Positions 33,110-42,218 of a stretch of 64,000 nucleotides of DNA are shown piece after piece (position 1 is the first letter of the stretch; the number at the start of each line of letters is the position of its first letter). Source of the stretch: an uncultured Treponema sp. GTDB taxonomy: Bacteria; Spirochaetota; Spirochaetia; Treponematales; Treponemataceae. The notes below the pieces were generated by a model. That model saw nothing but the letters and a program-made list of their open reading frames with translations, ran no database searches and was not told the origin of the DNA. The translations under genes were made by a program, and so were the position numbers. The stretch spans positions 1-64,000 of the forward strand of contig ONHK01000007.1 in NCBI GenBank assembly GCA_900317625.1, read 5' to 3'.

Positions 33110-33821
33110 AGTTAAAAATCCGGCAATTGTAATTTTTAAACGTGAATTTGCCGCATATTTTGCAAGTCCAATCGCTTACATCGTTACAGGTTTGTTTCTG
33201 ATTATTACAGGAATCATGTTTTTCACAGCATTTTACCTTCAGAACCGGGCTTCGATGAGAAATCTTTTTCAGATGCTGCCGCTGATTCTTTCATTCTTTA
33301 TTCCGGCACTTACAATGCGCGTTTACGCAGAAGAAAAACGAGTCGGTTCAATTGAAACGCTCTACACTCTTCCTGTTACAGAATTTGATGTTGCCGCAGG
33401 AAAATTCCTTGCATCTTTTGCGGCTTCTGCAATAATGATTGCTCCAACTCTGCTTTATCTTATCGGAATGTTGCCTTTTGGAATTCCAGACGCAGGTCCG
33501 GTAATCGGCGGTTATATCGGCGCTTTGTTTTTGTGCGCGGCTTTTAGCGCGATAGGAATTTTTGCATCCTCAATAACAAAAAATCAGATTATCGCATTTT
33601 TTACGGCTTTTATAATCTGCATTGCACTCACAATGATAAGCGATTTTCTTATATTTTTGCCTGCACCGATTGTAGGATTCCTTCAGTTTTTAAGCGCAAA
33701 CGAGCATTTCACTTCTATTTCCCGTGGAATTATTGACTCACGCGACTTAATCTATTTTGTTTCACTTACAGCTTTGTTTTTTAGCCTTACAGTTGTAACT
33801 CAGGAAAAGGAGGCAAGATAA
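33099..33821 (+). CDS. ABC-2 type permease, GldF-like
   Basis: A 240-residue inner-membrane subunit with six hydrophobic segments: SPIAYIVTGLFLIITGIMFF at the start, LLPLILSFFIPALTMR, FAASAIMIAPTLLYLIGMLP, GGYIGALFLCAAFSAIGIFA, IIAFFTAFIICIALTMISDF and the last near 218-235. The TMRVYAEEKRVGSIETLYTL loop is typical of this ABC-2 group. It overlaps the ATPase gene by 11 nt and the next gene by 1 nt, so all are co-expressed. Confidence 0.88.
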   Translation: MKNKVKNPAIVIFKREFAAYFASPIAYIVTGLFLIITGIMFFTAFYLQNRASMRNLFQMLPLILSFFIPALTMRVYAEEKRVGSIETLYTLPVTEFDVAAGKFLASFAASAIMIAPTLLYLIGMLPFGIPDAGPVIGGYIGALFLCAAFSAIGIFASSITKNQIIAFFTAFIICIALTMISDFLIFLPAPIVGFLQFLSANEHFTSISRGIIDSRDLIYFVSLTALFFSLTVVTQEKEAR

Positions 33822-35899
33822 TGAAAAAATTCCTTGAATGGATAAAAAGCCCGAAAAGCGACTTTGTTCTTTTTGCAATGATTCTTATTCTTGCAAATCT
33901 GGCGAGCCGAAAAGCATTTTTTAGAATTGATTTGACAAGCCAAGGTTCTTATTCAATAAGCCAAGCTTCTAAAAATACAGTGAAAACTTTAACTGAACCG
34001 CTTTCTGTAAAAGTTTTTTTCAGCGACAATCTTCCAGCACCTTATAACGCGACCGCTCAGTACGTAAAAGATATTCTGGTGGAATATAAAGGCGCGGCGA
34101 ATAAAAATTTCAGCTATCAGTTTTTTAACATGAAAAAACCTGAAAATCAGCGGATTGCCTCTGGATACGGTTTGCGCCAAGTTCAGATTCAGCAGGTAAA
34201 AAACAGCGAAGTCGGAGTAAAACAAGTCTGGATGGGGCTTGCAATAACTTACGGCGATGCAATTGAAACAATCGACGGAATTTCAAGCGATTCAGGTTTT
34301 GAATACAATCTTACAACAAAAATTTCAAAGATGATCTCGCAGGCGGACACTCTCGCAGGACTTTCCGCGGACGACAAAATCCGGGTAACTTTATACACGA
34401 GCAACGAACTTGAACAGTTTAGAATCGCAAATTTTGAAAATATCCAGAAACTTGCGCAGACAGCATTCAACTCGCTTAACCAGAAAAATAAGAACCGGCT
34501 TCAATTTGAATCAGAAACCCCGACAGCAGAAGAAATGGATTCTATCGCCGACAAATATGGACTTCAGCTTATAAACTGGCAGAACAAAGACGGCTCTGAA
34601 GGAAAAGGAATTTTCGGACTTGTGATTGAACACAACGATGCGTTCCGTACAGTTCCACTTTCAATCCAGCGTTCTTTCTTTGGCTATGGAATTTCTGGAA
34701 GAGATAATATAGAAGAAAATCTTTCGACCAGCCTGGAAAGCCTTCTTTCAAAATCAACGGAAATCGGCTACATAAAAGGACACAACGAGGCGGAACTTTC
34801 AGATCAGAACGGAAGCGACACAAATTTCAAAAAATTGCTTTCAGATTCTTATTCGTTCAAAGAAATAAACCTTGCAGAAAACGATATTCCATTGAACATA
34901 AACACAATTATAATCAACGCACCAAAGGAAAAATTCGCGGAATCAGAGCTTTACAAGATTGACCAGTTCCTGCTTAAAGGCGGAAACGTTATGATTTTCC
35001 AGGATCCGTTCAATTCAACTCAGGAAAATTATTATCAGGCACCAAGCTATGAAAAAATTGACACCGGCTTGAACACAATTCTTGAAAAATACGGCATAAA
35101 ACTTGAATCAAATTACGTTTTTGATGAAGATTGCTACACTTACAACCAGCAGGGCTACGGAAAAATCAGAATGTACTGGGCTCCAATGCTCGCAAAACAG
35201 CAGCTTTCCCAGAAAAATGTGATTTCTAAAAATCTTGGATATGTTATTCTTTTGCAGCCAGGAGAAATTTCTGTGGCAGAAGCAGAAAAAAACAAAGACC
35301 TTAAAGTTTCTGTCCTTGCAAATTCTTCTCCAAAATCATGGACAATGACACAAAATTTTGACATTGGACCGAATATGCAGACGCCTTACGACAAGTCAAT
35401 CTACAAAAAACATAATCTTGCAGTTCTTGTTGAAGGCAAATTCCCTAGCGCATTCGCAGAAAATCCGGAAGAAAAACAGAATTCTGCCGACGCAAATAAA
35501 AAAGACGGACTGAAAACAACCGTACACTTGCAGAAAGGAACTCAGACTGGACGAATTTTTGCTGTAAACACAGCGTATGCAACTTCAAATCAGCTTATAA
35601 ATGATGATGGTTCAGAACCAATCGCAATGTTTGTAAGAAACGCAGCTGATTATATGAATGGAAATGCAGATCTTTGCACAATGCGCACAAAAGGTCTTAC
35701 ATTGAACACAATGCAGAACACAAACGGCGCGCTGGCTTTGATTATAAGATATTTCAACCAGTTTGGCCTCGCAGTTCTTGTTGCAGCCGCAGGACTTGTA
35801 ATGTGGAGAATCCGCTCAGTCAGAAAAAGAAAAATCCACGACAAATACAATCCTAATGACAAACGGGAAATAAAATTAAACAAAGGAAGGAAAAAATGA
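33821..35899 (+). CDS. GldG-like ABC transporter auxiliary protein
   Basis: A 692-residue protein with an N-terminal membrane helix (FVLFAMILILANLASRKAFF, about 17-36), the typical GldG opening RIDLTSQGSYSISQASKNTV and TLTEPLSVKVFFSDNLPAPY, a periplasmic IFT52/GIFT-like domain, and a C-terminal membrane helix (FGLAVLVAAAGLVMWRIRSV) before a basic tail. This is the usual layout of the 'Gldg family' partner of these exporters. The function in transport is not established. Its stop overlaps the following DUF4340 gene. Confidence 0.85.
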   Translation: MKKFLEWIKSPKSDFVLFAMILILANLASRKAFFRIDLTSQGSYSISQASKNTVKTLTEPLSVKVFFSDNLPAPYNATAQYVKDILVEYKGAANKNFSYQFFNMKKPENQRIASGYGLRQVQIQQVKNSEVGVKQVWMGLAITYGDAIETIDGISSDSGFEYNLTTKISKMISQADTLAGLSADDKIRVTLYTSNELEQFRIANFENIQKLAQTAFNSLNQKNKNRLQFESETPTAEEMDSIADKYGLQLINWQNKDGSEGKGIFGLVIEHNDAFRTVPLSIQRSFFGYGISGRDNIEENLSTSLESLLSKSTEIGYIKGHNEAELSDQNGSDTNFKKLLSDSYSFKEINLAENDIPLNINTIIINAPKEKFAESELYKIDQFLLKGGNVMIFQDPFNSTQENYYQAPSYEKIDTGLNTILEKYGIKLESNYVFDEDCYTYNQQGYGKIRMYWAPMLAKQQLSQKNVISKNLGYVILLQPGEISVAEAEKNKDLKVSVLANSSPKSWTMTQNFDIGPNMQTPYDKSIYKKHNLAVLVEGKFPSAFAENPEEKQNSADANKKDGLKTTVHLQKGTQTGRIFAVNTAYATSNQLINDDGSEPIAMFVRNAADYMNGNADLCTMRTKGLTLNTMQNTNGALALIIRYFNQFGLAVLVAAAGLVMWRIRSVRKRKIHDKYNPNDKREIKLNKGRKK

Positions 35900-36822
35900 C
35901 AACCAGAAAAATAACACTTCTTGCGGTTTTTGCATTTTTGCTTGTAGTCTGCATTGTTCAGGGAATTACAGGCGCAATAAATCCTGTAAAAACAATAAAA
36001 ACTGACGCAGAGCCAGACGCAATCACAATTTCAAAAGACGGAAAAACAGTTGAACTTACAAAAAACGGATTTGGATGGCAGGTTGGTTCAGAAAATTATA
36101 TTGCAAACAAATCTGACGTTGAAAAAATGATAAAAGAGATTCAGGAAGTAAAAATCCTTGATAAAATCGCGCGGCTTGGAAACGCAGAAAACGACGAGAA
36201 ATATAATCTTTCAGAATCACGCGCAACTTTTGTAAGAGCATTCAAAGACGGAAAAGAGATTCAGTCTCTTATGCTTGGAAAAACAAGCCCAACAGGTTCT
36301 CAGACATACGGCTCTGTTTCCGGCAAAAAAGATATTTTCCTTTTTTCAGGCAATCTGATTTCAACTTTTGACAAGACAGAAGAATCTTTGCGCTCAAAAA
36401 CAGTTTATTCTATAGAAGAAAATAAAATTACCGGCGCAAATGTTGAAATGGGCGCACAAAACTGGACTTTAACAAAAGAAAGCGGCAAAAACGCAAAAGA
36501 TTCAGGATTATGGAAAATCTCAGGCACTGCTGATTTTGAAATTGATTCAAATGAGGCAAAAAAATGGATTCAGAATGTTGCGTTCATGAACATTTCTTCA
36601 TGGGTTGATGACGGAACTGCACTTCCAAAAGACAAACTTGTTTCATTTAAACTTTTTACAACTTCAGAAACGGTTTCTGTTGAAATCTACGAAGCAAAAA
36701 ATGGCGATGAAACAAAATACTATGGAACTTGCAGCAGAACACCGCATAAATTTGAGCTTACAAAAACTCAGACTGAAAAATTCACAAAAAATCCGGAATC
36801 GTTAAAGGCAAAAGCTGAGTAG
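35896..36822 (+). CDS. DUF4340 domain membrane-anchored protein
   Basis: A 308-residue protein with an N-terminal membrane anchor (ITLLAVFAFLLVVCIVQGI) and two repeats of the DUF4340 pattern: strands with 'W.L' motifs (GFGWQVGSENYIANKSDVEK; NWTLTKESGKNAKDSGLW) followed by lysine-rich helices. DUF4340 proteins accompany Gld-type ABC operons, as here, where it overlaps the GldG-like gene by 4 nt. They are thought to be periplasmic accessories; the exact role is unknown. Confidence 0.8.
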   Translation: MTTRKITLLAVFAFLLVVCIVQGITGAINPVKTIKTDAEPDAITISKDGKTVELTKNGFGWQVGSENYIANKSDVEKMIKEIQEVKILDKIARLGNAENDEKYNLSESRATFVRAFKDGKEIQSLMLGKTSPTGSQTYGSVSGKKDIFLFSGNLISTFDKTEESLRSKTVYSIEENKITGANVEMGAQNWTLTKESGKNAKDSGLWKISGTADFEIDSNEAKKWIQNVAFMNISSWVDDGTALPKDKLVSFKLFTTSETVSVEIYEAKNGDETKYYGTCSRTPHKFELTKTQTEKFTKNPESLKAKAE

Positions 36823-36844
36823 CATTTCTGGAAAAAAAATTAAA

Positions 36845-37014
36845 GTTTATTTTTTGTAAAAAACTCGCTCACGACAGATTTACAGTTTGCTCCAGACGGA
36901 TTGGGCTCAAGCTACGCTTGCAAGACTTCGGGTGCTTCGCACTTTAATTTATACAATCGCCCAAAGTCTTCACAAACTGTAAATCTGTCTGCGCTACAGT
37001 TGGTTCAATAAACA
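36845..37014 (+). repeat. Interspersed nested-palindrome element, copy 3
   Basis: The second stem is perfect here: GACAGATTTACAGTTTG (36873-36889) with CAAACTGTAAATCTGTC (36973-36989), 17 bp. The third stem is TTGGGC/GCCCAA (G-C pair where copies 1 and 2 have A-T). Tip hairpins are CAAGC-TAC-GCTTG and GTGC-TTC-GCAC. Outer arms are weaker (GTTTATT/AATAAAC). It lies in the 350-base gap 36823-37172, downstream of and in the same orientation as the DUF4340 gene. Apart from this element, that gap holds only the arg promoter region. Confidence 0.78.
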
Positions 37015-37110
37015 ATGCAGTTCATGCGCTTTTTCTGGTAGTTTATTCAATTTCTTTCACAATCCCTATCTTTTAGTTTTATCTTCCAGTCAAAATAAAT
37101 CACTTTTTTA

Positions 37111-37158
37111 TTGCTACACAAATCTCAAATCATTATAATTTTTGTAAAAATATTCAAT
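37111..37158 (+). promoter_or_regulatory. argJBD promoter with candidate ARG box
   Basis: TTGCTA (37111-37116), 17 bp, TATAAT (37134-37139) form a strong promoter with a start near 37146. Overlapping it, TTTGTAAAAATATTCAAT (37141-37158) fits the 18-bp ArgR operator pattern TNTGAATWWWWATTCANW at all but two positions, both in the left half. This would allow arginine repression if the genome encodes ArgR, which is not in the window. Confidence 0.6.
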
Positions 37159-37172
37159 TGGAGTGTATAAAT

Positions 37173-38453
37173 ATGCAGTCTGAAATCAAATTCATTGAAG
37201 GTGGCGTAACTGCTGCCCAAGGATTTACAGCAAATGGCATCTTGTGCCACATCAAAGCAAGCCGAAAAACAAACGATACAGCATTGATTTATTCTGAAAA
37301 ACCTTGTGCCGCATCTGGTGTTTTTACCCAAAACCGAGTAAAAGCTGAAAGTGTAAAACTTACAAAAAAGAATATCGCTAACGGACGGATTCAGGCTGTC
37401 ATTGCAAATTCAGGAAATGCAAACTGCTGTACCGGCGAACAAGGCGCAAAAGTCGCATACAAAATGGCGTGTCTTGCCGGAAACGCGCTGAATGTAAATC
37501 CAGATGATGTTGTTGTCTGTTCAACCGGCGTAATTGGAGCGCAACTCCCAGTTGAAAAAATTGAAGCAAAAATCAATGAGCTTGCAAAAGGACTTTCTAA
37601 AAAAGGACACGAAGAAGCCCGAATCGCAATAATGACAACCGACACAAAATACAAAGAATGTGCCGTAGAATTTGTTCTTGACGGAAAAATCTGCCGGATG
37701 GGAACAATGTGCAAAGGTTCAGGAATGATTCATATAAACCTTGGAACAATGCTCTCTTTTATAACAACAGATGTTTCAATCAGTCCAAAAATGATAGACA
37801 AAGCCTTGCGCGAATCAATAAAGGGAACTTACAACTGCGTTTCTGTTGACGGTGATACTTCCACAAATGACACTTTGGTTCTTATTGCAAACGGAATGGC
37901 AGGAAACAAAGAAATAACAGAAGAAAATGAAGATTATAAGATTTTTCTTGCCGCACTTAACAAAATGAACAAAATAATGGCAATGAAAATCGCGGCAGAT
38001 GGCGAAGGAGCAACACGGCTTGTTCAATGCACTGTAAACGGAGCAAAAACCGTAGAAGCGGCACGAGGACTTGCAAAGGAAGTAATTTCATCTTCTCTTG
38101 TAAAAGCCGCAATGTTCGGAAGCGATGCAAATTTCGGAAGATTCTTATGCGCAATGGGCTACAGCGGAATAGATTTTACCCCGGAAAAAACAAGCATCTG
38201 GTTTACAAGCAAAGGAAACGCAAAACGCTACTTTGAAAATTACGAAGATTTTGACGTTCACGGCGAAAATAGCGTTCTAGTCTACAAAGATGGAGTTCCA
38301 GAAAATTTCGACGAAGAAAAAGCAAAAAAAATAATGAGCGAAGAAGCTGTAGAAATTCTTGTTCAATGCAAAGACGGCGAATGTTCAGGAACGGCCTGGG
38401 GTTGCGACTTAACATACGACTACGTTAAAATTAATGGTGACTACAGAACTTAA
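37173..38453 (+). CDS. argJ: Bifunctional glutamate N-acetyltransferase/ornithine acetyltransferase
   Basis: Start 37173 follows TTGGAGTG with good spacing and gives 426 residues. ArgJ recycles the acetyl group of acetylornithine onto glutamate. It self-cleaves before the catalytic Thr; here the site is GTMLSF with Thr192 (most family members have ATML). Other blocks are GGVTAAQGFTANG at the start, VFTQNRVKAE, GVIGAQLPVEKI, GDTSTNDTL and the C-terminal WGCDLTYDYVKIN. The cluster argJ-argB-argD lacks argC here. Whether it is mono- or bifunctional cannot be decided from sequence. Confidence 0.94.
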   Translation: MQSEIKFIEGGVTAAQGFTANGILCHIKASRKTNDTALIYSEKPCAASGVFTQNRVKAESVKLTKKNIANGRIQAVIANSGNANCCTGEQGAKVAYKMACLAGNALNVNPDDVVVCSTGVIGAQLPVEKIEAKINELAKGLSKKGHEEARIAIMTTDTKYKECAVEFVLDGKICRMGTMCKGSGMIHINLGTMLSFITTDVSISPKMIDKALRESIKGTYNCVSVDGDTSTNDTLVLIANGMAGNKEITEENEDYKIFLAALNKMNKIMAMKIAADGEGATRLVQCTVNGAKTVEAARGLAKEVISSSLVKAAMFGSDANFGRFLCAMGYSGIDFTPEKTSIWFTSKGNAKRYFENYEDFDVHGENSVLVYKDGVPENFDEEKAKKIMSEEAVEILVQCKDGECSGTAWGCDLTYDYVKINGDYRT

Positions 38454-38466
38454 ACAGGAATAAATT

Positions 38467-39372
38467 ATGACAGAATTAGAAATACAAAAAGATGAAAACC
38501 GTGGCAGACTTTTGGACAATGAACATTGGTCTGACGTTTTGATTCAGGCAATGCCATATTTTAAGCAGTGGGTTGGAAAAACCGTTGTTGTAAAATACGG
38601 CGGAAACGCAATGCTGAATGAAGACTTAAAGCAAGCCGTAATGAAAGATATTGTTCTGCTGAACACAATCGGTGTAAAAGTTGTTTTGGTTCATGGCGGC
38701 GGTCCAGAAATCAACAAAATGCTTGAACGCATAGGAAAAGAGTCAAAATTTGTAAACGGATTACGCTACACCGACGCTGAAACCATGGAAATTGTCCAGA
38801 TGGTTCTTACAGGAAAATTAAACAAAGATATTGTAGGACTTTTGCTTCAGGAAGGCGGACGTGCAGTTGGACTTTCTGGAGTTGATTCTGGATTGCTGCG
38901 CGCAAAAAAAATTGACAAGAACGGTGCAGACTTAGGATTTGTTGGTGAAGTTACACAGGTTCATCCGGAAATAATAAATGATTTGCTTGAAAAAGATTTT
39001 ATTCCGGTAATTTCAACTGTTGCACTTGGAGAAACTGGCGATCAGAGCCGCTACAACATAAACGCTGATACAGCCGCAGCAAAAATCGCAGTTGCATTGA
39101 AGGCGGAAAAATTTGTTCAGCTTACAAACGTTGCAGGCGTCCTAAAAGATGTGAACGACCCAAAATCACTGATTACACGTATTCCAATGCCGACTGTTCC
39201 GCAGCTTATTGAAAACGGAACTATTGCCGGCGGAATGATTCCAAAAGTTGAATGTTGTATGATTGCCCTGAAAGGCGGAGTTCCAAGAACCCACATAATC
39301 GATGGCCGCGTTCCTCATTCACTTTTAATCGAAATGTTCAGCGACCGCGGCATCGGCACAATGATATATTAG
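38467..39372 (+). CDS. argB: Acetylglutamate kinase
   Basis: ArgB (301 residues) phosphorylates N-acetylglutamate in arginine synthesis. Amino-acid-kinase motifs: [10 protein letters not shown] (K-x-G-G), [14 protein letters not shown], the substrate loop NGLRYTD, and [20 protein letters not shown] in the ATP domain. The C-terminus is complete ([13 protein letters not shown]). The N-terminal extension of about 25 residues resembles arginine-sensitive hexameric forms, which are feedback-inhibited. It starts 13 nt after argJ. Confidence 0.95.
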   Translation: MTELEIQKDENRGRLLDNEHWSDVLIQAMPYFKQWVGKTVVVKYGGNAMLNEDLKQAVMKDIVLLNTIGVKVVLVHGGGPEINKMLERIGKESKFVNGLRYTDAETMEIVQMVLTGKLNKDIVGLLLQEGGRAVGLSGVDSGLLRAKKIDKNGADLGFVGEVTQVHPEIINDLLEKDFIPVISTVALGETGDQSRYNINADTAAAKIAVALKAEKFVQLTNVAGVLKDVNDPKSLITRIPMPTVPQLIENGTIAGGMIPKVECCMIALKGGVPRTHIIDGRVPHSLLIEMFSDRGIGTMIY

Positions 39373-39390
39373 TTTCAGAAGGAAATTTAT

Positions 39391-40554
39391 ATGGGAAATC
39401 CGAAAGTTTTAAATAATTATGGAAGTTTTGACGTTACTTTTGCAAAGGGCAAGGGTGCGACGCTGACTGATGTAAATGGAAAAAAATATATTGATTTTTT
39501 GGCGGGAATTGCGGTAAATGTGCTTGGTCATGACTATAAACCACTTGTAAAGGCGATTTCGGCACAGGCAAAAAAGCAGATTCATGTGTGTAACTATTTT
39601 ACGAGCGACATTGGAATTGAATACGCGAATAAACTTCTTGTGGCAACTGGTTTTGAAGGCGTTTATTTTGGAAATTCCGGCGCAGAGGCAAATGAGGCCG
39701 CAATAAAACTTGCACGGAAATACGGTCAGCTTAACGGCGGCTCAAAAAGAAAAACAATCGTTACGCTGGACAAGTCTTTTCACGGAAGAACGCTTGCAAC
39801 GTTGACGGCAACCGGACAGCAAAAATTCCATATTGAGGCATTTGCGCCTTACCCGGAAGGTTTTAAGACAATCGAGGCAAACAATTTTGACGCGCTGAAA
39901 GATGTTTTTGACGACACAACGGCCGCGCTTTTTATGGAACCGGTTGAATGTGAAGGTGGAGTTATTCCTTTGAACCCAGAATGGGCAAAAGCCGCAGCAA
40001 AAGCCGCACGCGAAGCTGGCGCAATCGTTATGTGCGATGAAGTTCAGACTGGATTGGGCCGATGCGGCGCACTTATGGCAAACACTGCGCTTGAAATAAA
40101 TCCGGAAGTTGTTACTTTTGCAAAAGCGATTGCAGGTGGCGTTCCTATGGGAGCATGCCTTTACCGCGGAAAAGGAAATGTTTTTCAGGCAGGAGACCAT
40201 CAGTCTACTTTTGCAGGAAATCCGTTGGCATGTGCCGCGGCGAATGTTGTTCTTGACACAATCACTGCACCAGGATTTTTTGATAGCGTCCGTGAAAAAG
40301 GTGAATACATAAAAAATAAAATCGCGGGCTGGAAAATTCCTTTTGTAAAAGAAATCCGCGGAAGAGGACTTGTTATTGGCGTTCAGGTTGAAAAAAATCC
40401 AGCAGAAATTGAAAAAGAATGTCTAAAAAATGGGCTGCTTTTTTCTACTGCTGGAAGTGATGTGCTTCGTTTTGTTCCTCCGCTGAATATTTCCTACAAA
40501 GAAATTGACGCAGGACTTGAAATCCTTAAAAAAGTGCTGGAAGAGCAGAAATGA
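39391..40554 (+). CDS. argD: Acetylornithine aminotransferase
   Basis: ArgD (387 residues) is a PLP-dependent class III aminotransferase making N-acetylornithine. Visible motifs: YIDFLAGIAVNVLGHDYKPL, FGNSGAEANEAAIKLARKYG (phosphate-binding), SFHGRT, VMCDEVQTGLGRCG (PLP-ring Asp) and the Schiff-base Lys in VTFAKAIAGGVPMGA. It follows argB by 18 nt and ends the arginine operon. Base use is slightly more G/T-rich than in argB, but nothing shows transfer. Confidence 0.94.
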   Translation: MGNPKVLNNYGSFDVTFAKGKGATLTDVNGKKYIDFLAGIAVNVLGHDYKPLVKAISAQAKKQIHVCNYFTSDIGIEYANKLLVATGFEGVYFGNSGAEANEAAIKLARKYGQLNGGSKRKTIVTLDKSFHGRTLATLTATGQQKFHIEAFAPYPEGFKTIEANNFDALKDVFDDTTAALFMEPVECEGGVIPLNPEWAKAAAKAAREAGAIVMCDEVQTGLGRCGALMANTALEINPEVVTFAKAIAGGVPMGACLYRGKGNVFQAGDHQSTFAGNPLACAAANVVLDTITAPGFFDSVREKGEYIKNKIAGWKIPFVKEIRGRGLVIGVQVEKNPAEIEKECLKNGLLFSTAGSDVLRFVPPLNISYKEIDAGLEILKKVLEEQK

Positions 40555-40561
40555 TGAATAA

Positions 40562-40634
40562 TAGCTGGAATGTAGATTTTTTCTGAATCCATAAATTGAA
40601 TCAGCGGGAAGAGAAAACTCGTCATTCTAGCTAA
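40562..40634. terminator. Hairpin between argD and the S41 protease gene
   Basis: TAGCTGGAATG (40562-40572) pairs with CATTCTAGCTA (40624-40634) with one mismatch, closing a loop of about 50 nt with further weak pairing. It fills most of the 88-base gap between convergent genes and may end both transcripts. Confidence 0.45.
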
Positions 40635-40642
40635 TATAAAAA

Positions 40643-42130
40643 TCACAGGAAATTCTTTAATTTCCTTTTCATTTTTTTGTCGCCAGTGATTTTGTAAATC
40701 GTTTCGTTCAAATCTTTTGAAACTGACCAATAATCCGGGAAAATTCCAAATGTCTCACCGTGATATTCAGGATAAAAATCGCGGACTTCAAGGTATTTCA
40801 TATTTCCAAAACGCACTTTTATTCCTGAATTTGGAAGAAACATATTAAAAATATTACCAAATTCAAGAACACCGCCTGTATTTGTTCCAATAACAAAAAC
40901 CCGCTCGCCAAAAACTTCCTTAAACTGCAAAATCGCCCATTCCGCAGCGCTGGAAGTATTTTTATCCGTAATAAAAATGATTTTTCCGTCAAAATGATTT
41001 TCGCCCCAATCCATCAGAATTGCATCATGTTTATAGATAATCTTTTTGGGATTTTCTTTTTGTGCCTCAAGTTCCTTAAAAGTTTCAAAAGTATTTTTCC
41101 CGATGTCTAACTTCCTATGAAGAATTATTTCATTCACGCAAGGAGAACTTAACTCGTAAGCATCAAACATTGAATTTGCCCACTCATCTGTCACATAGCC
41201 AAGCTCCAAGGAAGCTGAAATATCTTTATAGCCGTCATGAAGAGCCAAAAGAAATCTTCCCGGAAAAACAACATAACCACCGGAATTTCCCCGCAAATCA
41301 ATTATAATATTCTGCTTGTCCTGCCATTCAACGCTTTTCCGCAGAAATCTGTTTATCTGCACAAGGTTTCTATCTATTTTCTGGTTATGATCATAAGATG
41401 GAATAAACGTGTTGATTGAAACATATCCCGAATTTTCAGATTCCACGGAAGAAGAAAAGCCCATTGCAACAGATTTTGACGGCATTTCAGCCTTTACAGA
41501 AATTTCCTTCTCATCGTTGTCAAAAGAAAATTTGAATTTTTTTACGTCCGAAATATCATTCTCATCAAGAAGAACGCCAATTCTAAAAATATCATCGCCT
41601 TTTGCAGGATACAAAAACAGATTTTCCGTTGAGCCTGTATAAATTTTTCCGGCTTCGCTCCATTCGTCCTCTTTTACAACATATTCATCTTCGATTTTTT
41701 TAACGTAAACTTTTGTAAACGCAATGATTTTTGGGGCTGACGGCTTGTATAAAAACTTATCTCTCATAATAAATGAAAAGTGTGAATCATTTACATATTC
41801 TGAAAGCATCCGGCAAATTTCAAGAACAAAATCATCAGTCTGAATATTGCTTTTTCCTGCAAATTTTTGTTTCAGGTTCAGCTTGAATTTTTCAATGTCA
41901 AAACCTTTTTTTATCATATCATCGTAACCAATATATGCGCTCTGCAAAACATAACAAAGGGAATCCAAATCTTCATCAAATTCTTTGGGCAAAAGTGAAT
42001 TCAAATTTTTTACATCTTGATTGGAAACATAGACTTTCTGCGGAACAACCGGCAGTTCGCTTACAAGCTCCGCCGCAAAACACTGAGCAACAAATATTAT
42101 ACTGATAAAAATAAAAATGGCTTTTTTCAT
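40643..42130 (-). CDS. S41 family (C-terminal processing-like) peptidase, exported
   Basis: A 495-residue protein with a signal peptide (AIFIFISIIFVAQCFAAELV). The C-terminal half carries the S41 fold: IIDLRGNSGGYVVFPGRFLL and DKNTSSAAEWAILQFKEVFG, whose Ser after KNTS is the expected nucleophile, then VIGTNTGGVLEFGNIFNMFL. A general base Lys of the Ser-Lys pair is not obvious at the usual place, so the catalytic mechanism may be of the tricorn/IRBP type. The N-terminal 220 residues are unrecognised. It is likely a periplasmic or surface protease. GGGGAG precedes the start. Confidence 0.78.
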   Translation of the reverse strand: MKKAIFIFISIIFVAQCFAAELVSELPVVPQKVYVSNQDVKNLNSLLPKEFDEDLDSLCYVLQSAYIGYDDMIKKGFDIEKFKLNLKQKFAGKSNIQTDDFVLEICRMLSEYVNDSHFSFIMRDKFLYKPSAPKIIAFTKVYVKKIEDEYVVKEDEWSEAGKIYTGSTENLFLYPAKGDDIFRIGVLLDENDISDVKKFKFSFDNDEKEISVKAEMPSKSVAMGFSSSVESENSGYVSINTFIPSYDHNQKIDRNLVQINRFLRKSVEWQDKQNIIIDLRGNSGGYVVFPGRFLLALHDGYKDISASLELGYVTDEWANSMFDAYELSSPCVNEIILHRKLDIGKNTFETFKELEAQKENPKKIIYKHDAILMDWGENHFDGKIIFITDKNTSSAAEWAILQFKEVFGERVFVIGTNTGGVLEFGNIFNMFLPNSGIKVRFGNMKYLEVRDFYPEYHGETFGIFPDYWSVSKDLNETIYKITGDKKMKRKLKNFL

Positions 42131-42181
42131 AAACTCCCCATGATTTTGATTTTTTTATTCTAACATAATTTTGATTTCTAG

Positions 42182-42210
42182 TTTACCCCAAGGCAATTTT
42201 TTTATATTAT
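42182..42210 (+). promoter_or_regulatory. Candidate promoter of the pyrophosphatase gene
   Basis: TTTACC (42182-42187), 17 bp, TATTAT (42205-42210); start near 42217, 2 nt before the ATG at 42219. No Shine-Dalgarno is visible, so the mRNA is probably leaderless. Confidence 0.45.
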
Positions 42211-42218
42211 AAAAAACT

